A DNA stretch of 43,524 nucleotides from C7867-001 sp035533615 (GTDB taxonomy: Bacteria; Patescibacteriota; Minisyncoccia; Phycocordibacterales; Phycocordibacteraceae). The notes beneath the pieces were generated by a model, which did no database searches, was not told the origin of the DNA, and was given only the letters and a program-made list of their open reading frames with translations. This document shows, piece after piece, positions 25,851 to 33,097 of this stretch (its first letter is position 1; every line of letters begins with the position of its first letter). The stretch lies in the NCBI GenBank assembly GCA_035533615.1, contig DATLTM010000003.1, forward strand, positions 1-43,524, read 5' to 3'. The position numbers were made by a program, and so were the translations under genes.

Positions 25851-26222
25851 ATGCGTACGTTCATCGGATGGAGTGCTCTCGTTATCCTCGTCGTGATGGG
25901 GATTTCCGGTTTCGGAATTGCTCGCGCGCAGAACATAACTTCGCCGAGCTATCAGGTGCTTGCGCCGGTAATTACATCCGGTGGCGGTTACGGAACATCG
26001 GCCGATTTCTCCCTGCTCGGCGTTATCGGTGAATTTTCCCACAACCTCTCAAGCTCGACATCGTTCAATCTGGTTCCCGGTTTTGCCGCTTATCCGTTCG
26101 TCTCGACACCGGTGGCGAGCGCGACCGGAGTCAGTACGGCGGTGGATCTTTCATGGACGGCGGCGGTGCCGGGGCATATTCAAAGATCTCTAATCTCACG
26201 CTTACTGCGAATGGTTCTGTAA
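25851..26222 (+). pseudogene. N-terminal part of a surface protein, frame broken near 26150
   Basis: The ATG at 25851 begins a signal peptide (MRTFIGWSALVILVVMGISG, then FGIARA). About 70 residues of a CPR-type exported domain follow, then the opening of a fibronectin-like segment (VSTAVDLSWTAAVPG) that stops making sense at once. In such proteins that segment normally continues into a full domain. From 26153 a glycine-rich surface domain continues in another frame. The two frames share the GC-rich stretch near 26150-26175, so a deletion, a frameshift or an assembly error probably joined two genes or two parts of one. Confidence 0.55.
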
Positions 26223-27139
26223 CTATCCAGGTTGGAACAGGCGGCGGTTCCAAAGTTTCCGGGACGGACACGTGGTTTAACGGTTCTTCGTGTACCGGTG
26301 CGTCTGTCTGCGCAAAAGGCGGAACGACAGCATCTGGCGCTACCGCCGGCACAGGCGGCGCAGCTGGTTCAGGGGTTGGGACTACAAAATATTCAGGTGG
26401 TAATGGCGGAGCGGGAAGTACCGTCAAGGCCACCGATGGCGGCGGTGGCGGTGGCGCAGCCGGTCTCAATGGTAATGGAAATGCCGGCGCCGCCAGCGGG
26501 ACGTCCACCGGCGGTTCCGGCGATGCGGGATCTGGCGGCGCCGGCGGTGCAATCGGTAGCGGCACCGGCGGCAACGGCACGGAATGGGGAGCGTCAGATG
26601 GTTCTGGCGGCGGCGGCGGCGGTGCAAGTTCTAACAGCACGGCCGGCGGCGCTGGCGGTACCTACGGCGCCGCTGGCGGCGGCGGCAGAAGCTCCGCAGG
26701 CGCGGGCGGTGCAGGCACACAGGGCATCATCGTCATTACCTATACGCCTTCCAGTACCGCCCCCACCGTCACCACCAACTTTGCTGGCAGCATCAACTTC
26801 AACTCGGCGAATCTCGTCGGTTCCATCACCGCTACTGGTGGCGTGAACCCCGGCACGGAAGGTTTCGCCTACGGTACGAGTGCAACGCTCGCCACCGTTA
26901 TTGCCACCACCACCACAACCGGGAGTTTCAGTACTGGTCCTTTCAACACCGGAATCGGCGGACTTTCCGCAAACACGACCTACTACTTCCGTGCGTATGC
27001 CACCAATACCGCCGGAACCGGGTACGGAAGCATTGTGAGCTTCACGACCGGTGATTCAATCCCGAGTCGTATCATGCGCCTTTTTGAAGGGTTCGTCATT
27101 AAACTCTTCAGCGGTCGGTTCATTCTCTTTGGCTCGTGA
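26153..27139 (+). CDS. Glycine-rich surface protein with fibronectin-like C-terminal domain, truncated 5' end
   Basis: A 328-aa frame. Residues 3-200 are a Gly/Ala/Thr low-complexity domain of the kind that starts 'GGGGAGAYSKI' in CPR and phage-fibre-like exported proteins. Residues about 205-300 form a beta-sandwich (SANLVGSITATGGVNPGTEG ... LSANTTYYFRAYATNTAG) resembling a fibronectin type III or related fold. The end is a short basic hydrophobic tail. The frame lacks its own signal peptide and promoter; its natural N-terminus is likely the 25851 frame. GC content is high because of Gly codons. It is probably extracellular. Confidence 0.6.
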   Translation: MDGGGAGAYSKISNLTLTANGSVTIQVGTGGGSKVSGTDTWFNGSSCTGASVCAKGGTTASGATAGTGGAAGSGVGTTKYSGGNGGAGSTVKATDGGGGGGAAGLNGNGNAGAASGTSTGGSGDAGSGGAGGAIGSGTGGNGTEWGASDGSGGGGGGASSNSTAGGAGGTYGAAGGGGRSSAGAGGAGTQGIIVITYTPSSTAPTVTTNFAGSINFNSANLVGSITATGGVNPGTEGFAYGTSATLATVIATTTTTGSFSTGPFNTGIGGLSANTTYYFRAYATNTAGTGYGSIVSFTTGDSIPSRIMRLFEGFVIKLFSGRFILFGS

Positions 27140-27158
27140 TGTATTATATTATTTGTCT

Positions 27159-27764
27159 ATGAAAAAACTTCCTTTTAAAGGCATCCCTATCCTACTCGGC
27201 CTTCTTGTAGGCGGAGGAGTGTTTGCATTCTCTCTTTCTCATCACGCGAATATTGCTCCCCAGGTTGCCGCCGTTGCCACAACTCAGATCCCGGTTGCAA
27301 CCGCCCCGGCACCTTCCGGCACGCACGTGACTCCCCAGACGATTGCCACCGTGGCATCATCCACGCCTGGTCGCGTAGAATACCAGAACGAAAAATATCA
27401 TTTCTCGTTCTATCATTCACCGGAATCAACCGTACAGGAATATGACGAAGGGGGAGGTGCGGAGACCGTTGTGCTCCAGAATTTGCAAAAAGTACGCGGA
27501 TTCCAGGTGTTCATCGTGCCCTATACGCAAACCACAATTTCAGAAGAACGGTTCAAGGAAGATGTTCCGTCTGGAGTCAGAACCAATGTGGAGAATACGA
27601 CGCTCGACGGGGTACGGGCCGTAACATTCAACAGCTATGACGCCGTTCTTGGCAATACGCGCGAGATCTGGGCCATTCGCGGCGGCTACCTATATGAGGT
27701 AACAACCTTCAGCGGCGTCGCAAACTGGTTTGACCCTATCATAGAGACGTGGCGCTTCATATAA
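27159..27764 (+). CDS. Signal-anchored protein of unknown function (201 aa)
   Basis: A membrane helix (about 8-28) is followed by an Ala/Thr/Pro linker and a compact domain (about 70-201). The domain begins VEYQNEKYHFSFYHSPEST and ends WFDPIIETWRFI. The domain's layout resembles small PsbP-like or DUF-type domains in which a lipoprotein measures a fit to 'yFsf.yP' patterns. I cannot name the family. It is predicted to be extracellular. TATATT lies 8 nt before the ATG, close to the leaderless spacing. Confidence 0.65.
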   Translation: MKKLPFKGIPILLGLLVGGGVFAFSLSHHANIAPQVAAVATTQIPVATAPAPSGTHVTPQTIATVASSTPGRVEYQNEKYHFSFYHSPESTVQEYDEGGGAETVVLQNLQKVRGFQVFIVPYTQTTISEERFKEDVPSGVRTNVENTTLDGVRAVTFNSYDAVLGNTREIWAIRGGYLYEVTTFSGVANWFDPIIETWRFI

Positions 27765-27847
27765 CGGAATGAATGGCATCGTACAGAACAAGATTAAACA
27801 TTACTCTGTACCGAGAACGAAGAAGGTAGACGGGGTGTCTCCACGTT

Positions 27848-27882
27848 CACAGTGCATAAAATATATCCACTGTGCGGTATAC
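27848..27882 (+). promoter_or_regulatory. Operator-like inverted repeat next to a -10 box
   Basis: The inverted repeat CACAGTG ... CACTGTG (27848-27854 with 27868-27874, 13-nt centre) lies just upstream of TATACT (27877-27882). It serves the Cys/His-rich small membrane protein gene and may be a regulator site. Confidence 0.45.
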
Positions 27883-27922
27883 TTTACGGCATAGAAGCGT
27901 TACGTCATTAAAATATAAACAT

Positions 27923-28156
27923 ATGGATAAAGAAATGAAGGAAGGGCAGTCGGGGTGCGGTCATTGTGGAATGTGCGGGCACGGCATGGGCGGGATGTGC
28001 AGCCATCATCACTGGGCGCACATCGCCATCAAGATACTCGTCGCGATCTTTATTTTCTGGTGTGGCGTTCAGTTTGGAGAACTGCGTGGATTGCTCCGGG
28101 CGGGGAATTATACCAGCGGCTCTGGCTACGGCATGATGAGCGGCTGGATCCAGTAG
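27923..28156 (+). CDS. Cys/His/Met-rich small membrane protein, possible metal binder (77 aa)
   Basis: A 77-aa protein. The first 30 residues hold GCGHCGMCGHGMGGMCSHHH, which contains four Cys, four His (five with the adjoining residues) and three Met, a strong soft-metal ligand cluster. One membrane helix (about 35-55) and a Gly/Ser/Met tail follow. The cluster would lie on the cytoplasmic side if the helix is N-in. Copper, zinc or heavy-metal binding is inferred. The leader is about 40 nt and begins after an operator-like palindrome, which suggests regulated expression. A perfect 21-bp terminator hairpin follows. Confidence 0.65.
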   Translation: MDKEMKEGQSGCGHCGMCGHGMGGMCSHHHWAHIAIKILVAIFIFWCGVQFGELRGLLRAGNYTSGSGYGMMSGWIQ

Positions 28157-28184
28157 GGAGCAGCACGATTTTTTGCTTCATAGT

Positions 28185-28229
28185 GAATAAAACGAACCCG
28201 CCCTGTTACAGGGCGGGTTCGTTTTATTC
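28185..28229. terminator. Bidirectional terminator
   Basis: A perfect 21-bp stem (28185-28205 with 28209-28229) with a 3-nt loop, A/T-rich at both outer ends. It lies between the convergent metal-binding-like and AI-2E-type genes and touches the stop codon of the latter. Confidence 0.88.
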
Positions 28230-29259
28230 AGGCGGATTCCATGTGCTTTTTCTCCTCAAAATTATATACGCGGATAACCGAGAGGAACACTGAAAGAACG
28301 AGCGGCCCCAGTACAAATCCGATCGGCCCAAAAAAGACGATGCCGCCGAGGATGGAAAACAGGACGAATACCGGCGATATCTCAAGCCCTTTGCTGAAGA
28401 AGTATGACGTGAGGAAGTTGTCGACGAGCGCGATGATGATACCGCCCAGAAGCGCAAGCACGAGCGCAGAAACCACATTGCCTTGCAAGTACAGATACAC
28501 GACCGCGCCGATAAGGGCAAAGGGGGTGCCGACTCCGGGAATTGCCCCGATGATAGCGCCGATACTACTCCAGAGAAGCGCGTTTGGGATGCCAAAGAGG
28601 GTGAACGCAACGCCAAGACAGACCCAGCGGATAATCGCGATGAACAGCGTTCCCCGCACCACCGAGCGTATCGTCTCGTACATTTTGGATAGAATGTCGT
28701 TCGTCGCACTGTTTCCAAACGGGCTCATTCGCGCGAACGAGGCGAGGAAACTGCGTCCGTCGCGAAGGAAGAAAAAGAGTGCGAGAAGCATGAGGAATGT
28801 GTCAAATAGCACATACAAGGTCTGATAGATAAGCGATCCGAGATTGTTTGAGATAAAGACGAGCGCGTTTCCGACATATGCGTTCAGGTCAAATACGAAT
28901 CCGGGGAACAACTGTCGGAGCGGACCCTCTATCGCCGTTTGGACCGTCCGCACATACTGCGCCTCGTTCCCGTGCATTCCCGTATACAGGCTTTGTGCCT
29001 CCTGGAATATCTGCGTTCCAAGAAAGAAGAGCGGCACGATGAAGAAGACGAGCATAACGCCGACCGTGAGCAGGGCAGGTATACTCTTCCATCCGCCGAA
29101 GAACCGCACGAGGTCTTCGTAGGGGGAGTGAAGAAGAACCGCAAAGACGACAGCGAGTGACAGCGCCGCAAAAAACGGTGCGAAGACGAAAAAGAGGAGA
29201 ATGGAGGCGCCCAAAAAGAGCACAAGGAGAGGGAAACTTTCAGGCCGACTTTTATCCAT
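28228..29259 (-). CDS. AI-2E/PerM-family membrane transporter
   Basis: A 343-aa polytopic protein of the PF01594 family. It has a pair of N-terminal helices, a central amphipathic stretch (about 85-145), and a C-terminal helix bundle. The family motifs GAIIGAIPGVGTPFALIGA and IVFFGPIGFVLGPLVLS are present. Members export AI-2 in E. coli (TqsA), act as Na+/H+ antiporters, or are undefined. The cargo here is not inferable. The start codon follows TACGCT by 7 nt (extended -10 TGC), so the mRNA is probably leaderless. Confidence 0.88.
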   Translation of the reverse strand: MDKSRPESFPLLVLFLGASILLFFVFAPFFAALSLAVVFAVLLHSPYEDLVRFFGGWKSIPALLTVGVMLVFFIVPLFFLGTQIFQEAQSLYTGMHGNEAQYVRTVQTAIEGPLRQLFPGFVFDLNAYVGNALVFISNNLGSLIYQTLYVLFDTFLMLLALFFFLRDGRSFLASFARMSPFGNSATNDILSKMYETIRSVVRGTLFIAIIRWVCLGVAFTLFGIPNALLWSSIGAIIGAIPGVGTPFALIGAVVYLYLQGNVVSALVLALLGGIIIALVDNFLTSYFFSKGLEISPVFVLFSILGGIVFFGPIGFVLGPLVLSVFLSVIRVYNFEEKKHMESA

Positions 29260-29297
29260 ACCGTACAGCGTAGCACGAAGACGGGTGTCCGTGCGCG

Positions 29298-29543
29298 TTA
29301 CGACCCTTTCTCCACTCTTATTTGTCTAGACGTCAACCAGTCCATTACTTTCTTTCGGTGCTGGTCAAGGGACCACAGGTTGCCGTTCTTAAAGAGAGCC
29401 GTATTCGTTTTCTTGAATTCACGCAGGAGCGCAAGCGATGCGCGGGGAAATGCCGCGGGGAGATTTTCGTTATAGAATTTCAGAAAGTCTGAAAATGGAA
29501 TCGGTTTTTCGCTCCGCAGCCGGTCTACGTCGGGCAATTTCAT
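29298..29543 (-). CDS. Small conserved-looking protein (81 aa)
   Basis: An 81-aa soluble, basic protein with three predicted helices (IPFSDFLKFYNENLPAAFP, then ASLALLREFKKTNTALF and SLDQHRKKVMDWLTSRQI). The pattern suits a DNA-binding or protein-interaction helical bundle. I do not recognise a named family. TATTAT (29550-29555) ends 6 nt before the ATG, again leaderless. It is upstream of, and on the same strand as, the AI-2E-type gene, with 38 nt between. Confidence 0.6.
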   Translation of the reverse strand: MKLPDVDRLRSEKPIPFSDFLKFYNENLPAAFPRASLALLREFKKTNTALFKNGNLWSLDQHRKKVMDWLTSRQIRVEKGS

Positions 29544-29621
29544 TTTTTAATAATACCACGAACTATTTGATAGATCAATAATCCGTACTCGTTACATGCG
29601 AGAATATGTACGGAAAATAAT

Positions 29622-29646
29622 GAACCCGCTCGAGATGAGCGGGTTT
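29622..29646 (-). terminator. Terminator of the zinc-ribbon-like gene
   Basis: A 9-10-bp stem (29622-29631 with 29637-29646) overlaps the stop codon of the 57-aa gene; on the minus strand it is followed by a T-rich stretch. Confidence 0.65.
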
Positions 29647-29819
29647 CAAGAGGGGACTTTTCGTCCCCAGTGTGTGTTGGGAGGCCGATACGGCTCCCAG
29701 CATCTGGGGCAGAGATCATACCCCTTTGTGCCGGAGGAAACCACGTATCTCCACCCCTTCTTACTGCGTTTGTGCCGAAAATATAGAATCTTTTTTCCGC
29801 ATTCGCAGTATTTTTTCAT
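29646..29819 (-). CDS. Small zinc-ribbon-like protein (57 aa)
   Basis: The start at 29819 is set by a strong Shine-Dalgarno sequence (AGGGAGG, 7 nt before the ATG). The 57-aa product has CECGKKILYFRHK, then a basic loop, and CPRCWEPYRPP. That gives two Cys pairs (CxC and CPRC) suited to one zinc ion. It is very basic and may bind nucleic acid. A canonical promoter (TTGACA, 17 bp, TATCCT at 29872-29900 on the minus strand) precedes it. Its signals differ from the leaderless neighbours, which hints at separate origin. Confidence 0.65.
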   Translation of the reverse strand: MKKYCECGKKILYFRHKRSKKGWRYVVSSGTKGYDLCPRCWEPYRPPNTHWGRKVPS

Positions 29820-29871
29820 TGTGATCCTCCCTGTCTTGTGAGAGATCGTGAATTTATGCCCTTCCTTTTTT

Positions 29872-29900
29872 AGGATACGTTGTAAAACAATCTCTGTCAA
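29872..29900 (-). promoter_or_regulatory. Promoter of the zinc-ribbon-like gene
   Basis: On the minus strand TTGACA (29895-29900) and TATCCT (29872-29877) are 17 bp apart. A weak relative of the island repeat (GCTCCGGAATGTCCGA on the plus strand, about 29923-29938) adjoins the -35. Confidence 0.7.
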
Positions 29901-29958
29901 CAAGACGCAATGTAGCAACGTTGCTCCGGAATGTCCGAGCGTTGAAATGCGTGCGGCA

Positions 29959-29986
29959 AAACGTCCGGCTGAACAGCCGGACGTTT
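29959..29986 (-). terminator. Hairpin terminator after the 30040-31248 pair
   Basis: A perfect 12-bp stem (29959-29970 with 29975-29986, GAAC loop) extends further with one mismatch. It lies downstream of the two minus-strand genes at 30040-31248. Confidence 0.65.
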
Positions 29987-30039
29987 GTCGCATACACTTC
30001 ACGGCACGAATACCGAGAGATGCGGCTAGCTCTGTCGAA

Positions 30040-30375
30040 TTAAAGACCCTGGATGCTCTGACTGACTGAATTCTGATCTTGCGTCAAAGCGGCAGAATCA
30101 TTCGGTATCTGACTTAAGTCGGTTGCAATGTTTGCGGTCGTATTGCCGCTGGTAAGCGGCGGGAGCTGGTTTTGCTCAACTGCTGAGGTTTGTACCGCCG
30201 TTTGCTGCTGCGAACTGCTTGGCAAGAAATACCAGACAGCGACGGCAACAAGGACAAGTACGACTATCCCGAGCATGGCATAATTTTTCATTGCATGCCT
30301 GGGAGCAGATCCATAGACCGGTTGCGTCGGCGGCACACTATTTTCTGTCGGCTGATTCATTGGTTGATAATTCAT
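30040..30375 (-). CDS. Single-span anchored protein (111 aa)
   Basis: A proline/glutamine-rich cytoplasmic N-terminus (about 1-28) is followed by one membrane helix (about 31-51) and a Gln/Ser/Thr-rich extracytoplasmic tail (SSSQQQTAVQTSAVEQNQ ...). There is no enzymatic motif. Such short 'anchor plus low-complexity tail' proteins are common in CPR genomes and may be structural. It lies 21 nt after the 283-aa secreted protein gene on the same strand, so the two are probably co-transcribed. Confidence 0.6.
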   Translation of the reverse strand: MNYQPMNQPTENSVPPTQPVYGSAPRHAMKNYAMLGIVVLVLVAVAVWYFLPSSSQQQTAVQTSAVEQNQLPPLTSGNTTANIATDLSQIPNDSAALTQDQNSVSQSIQGL

Positions 30376-30396
30376 GGTAATTTCAATTATTTTTTC

Positions 30397-31248
30397 CTAC
30401 TGACCAGTCGAGGTCGATGTTGTCGACGATTCGGTTGAAGTTGCAGTTACCTGGTCGACCCCGGGGATCTGGGTAAGTGCTTGAAACGCGCCTTGCACCG
30501 CCGTGCGCACACTGGTCATCGGGCCATCACGCAGCGCAGAGAGATCGCCGAAGAGTTGTTGGCGGAGCGTCTCGAATCCCGTCCGGAATCCCTGCATGAT
30601 CTCCTGCTGGCCGGAGGACGTCGACGTCGCGATCGCAGTCGTGGTTGATGAGGAGGAGAAGTCAGGCGTGTATGTCTTTGCCGCCTGCGCCGCTACCGCC
30701 GTACGGGCGCTTGCGATGGCTGTTTGCGCCGCTTGAATGGCCGCGTTCGTTGCCGTTATATTTTTGCCGCTTGCCGAGGCAGTGTTTGCCCGATCCTGAA
30801 TCTTCTGCAAGATTGCTGCATAGCGATCAAGAAGTTGCGAGAAGTGGTCGGTCCACGCTTTGTTGATGCGATCAAACGCTCCCGACAAGTTCTCGACCAG
30901 TTGTTGCTTTACTCTGTCTTGGATAGCGGCAAGGCGCTGTTCCACCATTATATGCATTTGCATGGCACGCGCCTGGCCTGCCGCGCCCATACTCTCCATC
31001 GTAGAAGAACTCATGCCGGCGAAACCGCGTCCGGGACCGGATTGTCCGACTGCAGAAGGACGGCGTTCGTAAGAAGACCGACTGGCTGGCCGTCCTAGGG
31101 CGCCGGTGGTCGCTGCACCGGGAGATTGGTATTGTCTCCCGACATTTTGGGCGAGCCCTCTCGATCCTGCCTGTGCGAAGGCAACAGTGGTGGAAAGGGC
31201 GAGAGCCATAATGACACCGATTGCTCCGACTGTAAGATATGTACGCAT
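30397..31248 (-). CDS. Secreted helical (coiled-coil) protein (283 aa)
   Basis: A signal peptide (MRTYLTVGAIGVIMALAL to AFAQA) is followed by a Gly/Arg/Ser-rich disordered stretch (about 27-80). A long alpha-helical region with heptad-like repeats comes next (about 88-200: MQMHIMVEQRLAAIQDRVKQ, LLDRYAAILQKIQDRANTA), then a second helical part and a Ser/Thr tail. It is predicted to be exported and fibrous or membrane-associated. No family is recognised. An upstream TATACT lies about 40 nt before the start at 31288-31293. Confidence 0.65.
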   Translation of the reverse strand: MRTYLTVGAIGVIMALALSTTVAFAQAGSRGLAQNVGRQYQSPGAATTGALGRPASRSSYERRPSAVGQSGPGRGFAGMSSSTMESMGAAGQARAMQMHIMVEQRLAAIQDRVKQQLVENLSGAFDRINKAWTDHFSQLLDRYAAILQKIQDRANTASASGKNITATNAAIQAAQTAIASARTAVAAQAAKTYTPDFSSSSTTTAIATSTSSGQQEIMQGFRTGFETLRQQLFGDLSALRDGPMTSVRTAVQGAFQALTQIPGVDQVTATSTESSTTSTSTGQ

Positions 31249-31373
31249 ATTATAGTAAGCGTGAATGATGTTAATAAATCGACTCGGAGTATAGAACAGT
31301 ATTTTGCAATCGGCACGGACGTTGTGGACATTCCCAGAACCGGGTTACCATGATATTCCGATCGCTGTATAAA

Positions 31374-31402
31374 AGCGAGACACCCCACTGGAGTGTCTCG
31401 CT
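31374..31402 (-). terminator. Terminator of the candidate 6S-like RNA
   Basis: A 10-bp stem (31374-31383 with 31393-31402) is followed on the minus strand by TTTTAT. No minus-strand protein gene ends here, which supports an RNA gene upstream. Confidence 0.7.
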
Positions 31403-31603
31403 CCATCCACAGAATGCCAAGAGGCTATCGCTTACCCTAGGTTGTCCAAGAATAGCGGGGCAAGGCGTACTGCAGGTCCAGGATATTTACGGTTCCTAAA
31501 ACGCCTCAAATATTATTCACCTGTAAACTGCCCCTTGAGGCTCTATAGGTGCCGTACCGAGTGGTCCATACATTACAAGCTTTCCGTATTTTTTCGGACA
31601 ACT
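31374..31603 (-). ncRNA. Candidate rod-shaped structured RNA, 6S-like
   Basis: On the minus strand a promoter-like TTTACA (31628-31633), 17 bp, TAATAG (31605-31610) precedes a segment that folds into a long rod. The closing helix is GTTGTCC/GGACAAC (31596-31602 with 31441-31447), continued by AATACGG pairing to 31451-31458 with one bulge. A roughly 22-by-22-nt bubble follows, then three collinear helices: 31552-31556 with 31488-31492, 31546-31549 with 31495-31498, and 31535-31541 with 31503-31509. The internal loops are symmetric, 2-by-2 and 4-by-4. A terminator follows. The closing stem, central bubble and apical stem match the architecture of 6S RNA, which binds RNA polymerase holoenzyme. 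I see no conserved 6S sequence, so the identity is an inference. Confidence 0.5.
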
Positions 31604-31633
31604 CCTATTATTTTATGTATATCTACTTGTAAA
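31604..31633 (-). promoter_or_regulatory. Promoter of the candidate structured RNA
   Basis: TTTACA at 31628-31633 and TAATAG at 31605-31610 (minus strand), spacer 17 bp; the expected start falls at the 5' arm of the closing helix. Confidence 0.55.
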
Positions 31634-31640
31634 CAGATAC

Positions 31641-31682
31641 GGCCAAGGAGACCGTATCGTATGTCGTACGGTTTCCTTGGCC
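31641..31682. repeat. Long inverted repeat, hairpin of unknown role
   Basis: A 16-bp stem with one mismatch (31641-31656 with 31667-31682) and a 10-nt loop. It lies in the 31604-31878 gap, in which I find no convincing gene apart from the RNA promoter. It may be a terminator for a minus-strand transcript starting further right, but no long T-run follows. Confidence 0.5.
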
Positions 31683-31878
31683 AGTTATGCGTTCATTTGT
31701 AGCATAGCTGTTGAACCAGCTGATAATAAAAACCTGACACGAGGTGGGAACATTTTTGCACCCCATTTGAGAAGCCGTTGTTGGCATCGGTATTGTTACA
31801 CTCATTGACCTATCTTGGATACTTGCTTTTAGAATTTGTAATGACTACGGTAAATGTTCGGCCTCATGGGTACTACGT

Positions 31879-32109
31879 ATGAAAAGATATTCGCTCATAC
31901 TATCGTTATCGTTTGTCCTCCTGTTTCCAATTGCTGGTGCGTTTGCACAATCAAGCGTACAAAGTGCTTCGTTATATAACGGCCAGGGTGACGGGGTTAT
32001 TCTCGCAACGCCATCAAGTTCCGTGGTACATGAGACTTTTGGTAAAAGTGAAAGCCGTGGCAATTTTTTTAACTGGTTCACGAATCTCTTCATTCATAGT
32101 GGCGGGTAA
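31879..32109 (+). CDS. Small secreted protein (76 aa)
   Basis: A clear signal peptide (MKRYSLILSLSFVLLFPIAG, cleavage after AFAQ) and a mature part of about 52 residues without cysteines. The mature part ends in an aromatic patch (GNFFNWFTNLFIHSGG) that could insert in a membrane surface. No family is recognised. No Shine-Dalgarno sequence is visible. Confidence 0.5.
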   Translation: MKRYSLILSLSFVLLFPIAGAFAQSSVQSASLYNGQGDGVILATPSSSVVHETFGKSESRGNFFNWFTNLFIHSGG

Positions 32110-32232
32110 CACAATATCTAAAACTGTAAGAAAGATGTACATTCCAGTCCGGAGCAGTAGAGAATTACTCTGTTTTGTGAGAATACAAAAGAGAATCCTA
32201 GGGGAAGTCGTTCCTTAAAGGAGAATACGCCT

Positions 32233-32301
32233 ATGACCACACCCATTAAACGTTCGCTTCCCATACATGCAATCGGAGTCACTGTAAGACTTCGGACATA
32301 A
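32233..32301 (+). CDS. Possible tiny basic peptide (22 aa)
   Basis: A 23-codon frame starting 9 nt after AAAGGAG. The peptide is basic and ends VRLRT. The stretch 32110-32232 before it holds nothing else I can support. It is included because of the ribosome-binding site; it may be chance. Confidence 0.25.
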   Translation: MTTPIKRSLPIHAIGVTVRLRT

Positions 32302-32348
32302 AAACAAAACTGTCCCCGTGACTTTTTACCAAGGACAGTCTTTCAGGT

Positions 32349-32726
32349 CTATGCCGCTTCGGGTGGAGTCGGACCGGTTTCAATATTGTTGAGTTTCTCT
32401 TTGAGTGCCGGATCGATCTGGACAGCATCTTCCCATACTCGCATAAGTATGCGGAGCAGGGGTTCGATGAGTTCCCGCTTGCGTTTATTACGAAACCGTT
32501 CGGATGCATCATAGGGTCTCAGCCATACTCTATGGGTATGTGTACCGTCCTGCAGCTCATCATCCTTCAAAGAAACGATGACCCATAGTGTATTGGTACG
32601 CGACTCAACCCATACCTGATTTACATCAAGAAGTGCCTTACCGCGCGGTCCCCGCCTTAAGGGCGGATGACCGATAGGGCGGTTTCGCCTGCTCTTATAC
32701 GCTAAGAGCGAAATTATCTTGGACAT
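32349..32726 (-). CDS. Unknown basic protein (125 aa)
   Basis: A 125-aa soluble protein, very basic over residues 1-30 (LLAYKSRRNRPIGHPPLRRG). A beta-rich part follows (VWVESRTNTLWVIVSLKDDE, THTHRVWLRPYDA), then a helical C-terminus. No family is recognised. The start is supported by GAGG 5 nt before the ATG and by a promoter (TTGACT, 17 bp, TAGTTT at 32769-32797). One repeat copy (32808-32837) sits directly upstream of that promoter. A hairpin followed by T-rich sequence lies beyond the stop. Confidence 0.6.
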   Translation of the reverse strand: MSKIISLLAYKSRRNRPIGHPPLRRGPRGKALLDVNQVWVESRTNTLWVIVSLKDDELQDGTHTHRVWLRPYDASERFRNKRKRELIEPLLRILMRVWEDAVQIDPALKEKLNNIETGPTPPEAA

Positions 32727-32768
32727 GGTGGCCTCGCGGGTCGACGGTTTACAGAAACATCCGTGTAA

Positions 32769-32797
32769 AAACTATGCCTGGAGAGCACATAAGTCAA
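32769..32797 (-). promoter_or_regulatory. Promoter of the 125-aa gene
   Basis: TTGACT (32792-32797) and TAGTTT (32769-32774), 17-bp spacer, minus strand, immediately downstream of repeat copy 32808-32837. Confidence 0.65.
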
Positions 32798-32807
32798 ATT
32801 AGATTTG

Positions 32808-32837
32808 GCTCCGCCGGATTAGGAATCGTCGGACCTG
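32808..32837 (-). repeat. Island boundary repeat
   Basis: A copy of the dispersed repeat (plus strand GCTCCGCCGGATTAGGAAT then CGTCGGACCTG), between the terminator of one minus-strand unit and the promoter of the next. Confidence 0.7.
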
Positions 32838-32845
32838 AGCGGGAT

Positions 32846-32888
32846 AAAAGCAGAAGACCGCTTCGTGAGGAAGCGGTCTTCTGCTTTT
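32846..32888. terminator. Bidirectional terminator
   Basis: A perfect 18-bp stem (32846-32863 with 32871-32888) with a 7-nt loop, T-rich in both directions. It ends the 48-aa membrane protein gene on the minus strand. Confidence 0.85.
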
Positions 32889-32894
32889 CTTTTA

Positions 32895-33041
32895 TTAAGC
32901 CTTCTTTTCTAGCGCTGACCAAAACGCAAGAATTGCGACCAGGACGCCGATAATGACAAATCGTGTGGTATGGTCTCCACCCATATAGGCCAAGACGATT
33001 ACTGCAAGTCCAAGAAGAACGTTAATCCACTGTTTCCACAT
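32895..33041 (-). CDS. Small two-helix membrane protein (48 aa)
   Basis: A 48-aa frame with two membrane helices (WINVLLGLAVIVLAYMGG and FVIIGVLVAILAFW) separated by a short GDHTTR turn, and a basic C-terminus. The layout resembles one unit of SPW-repeat membrane proteins. It is terminated by a strong hairpin and preceded by TATACT (about 33084-33089, minus strand) and a repeat copy at 33098-33126. A real gene is likely, because the promoter and terminator fit. Confidence 0.6.
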   Translation of the reverse strand: MWKQWINVLLGLAVIVLAYMGGDHTTRFVIIGVLVAILAFWSALEKKA

Positions 33042-33097
33042 GGTGTAGGTATGTTATGTGATTTTAATTCAGGTTCCCGAAACTAGTATAGCATTCT

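Noticed and set aside
26131..26640. Proline-rich 169-aa minus-strand frame
   Set aside because: It is the antisense of glycine codons in the surface protein; Gly-rich DNA always gives Pro/Ala-rich antisense frames.
31442..31702. 86-aa plus-strand frame
   Set aside because: It is antisense to the candidate structured RNA, with no promoter, ribosome site or recognisable composition.
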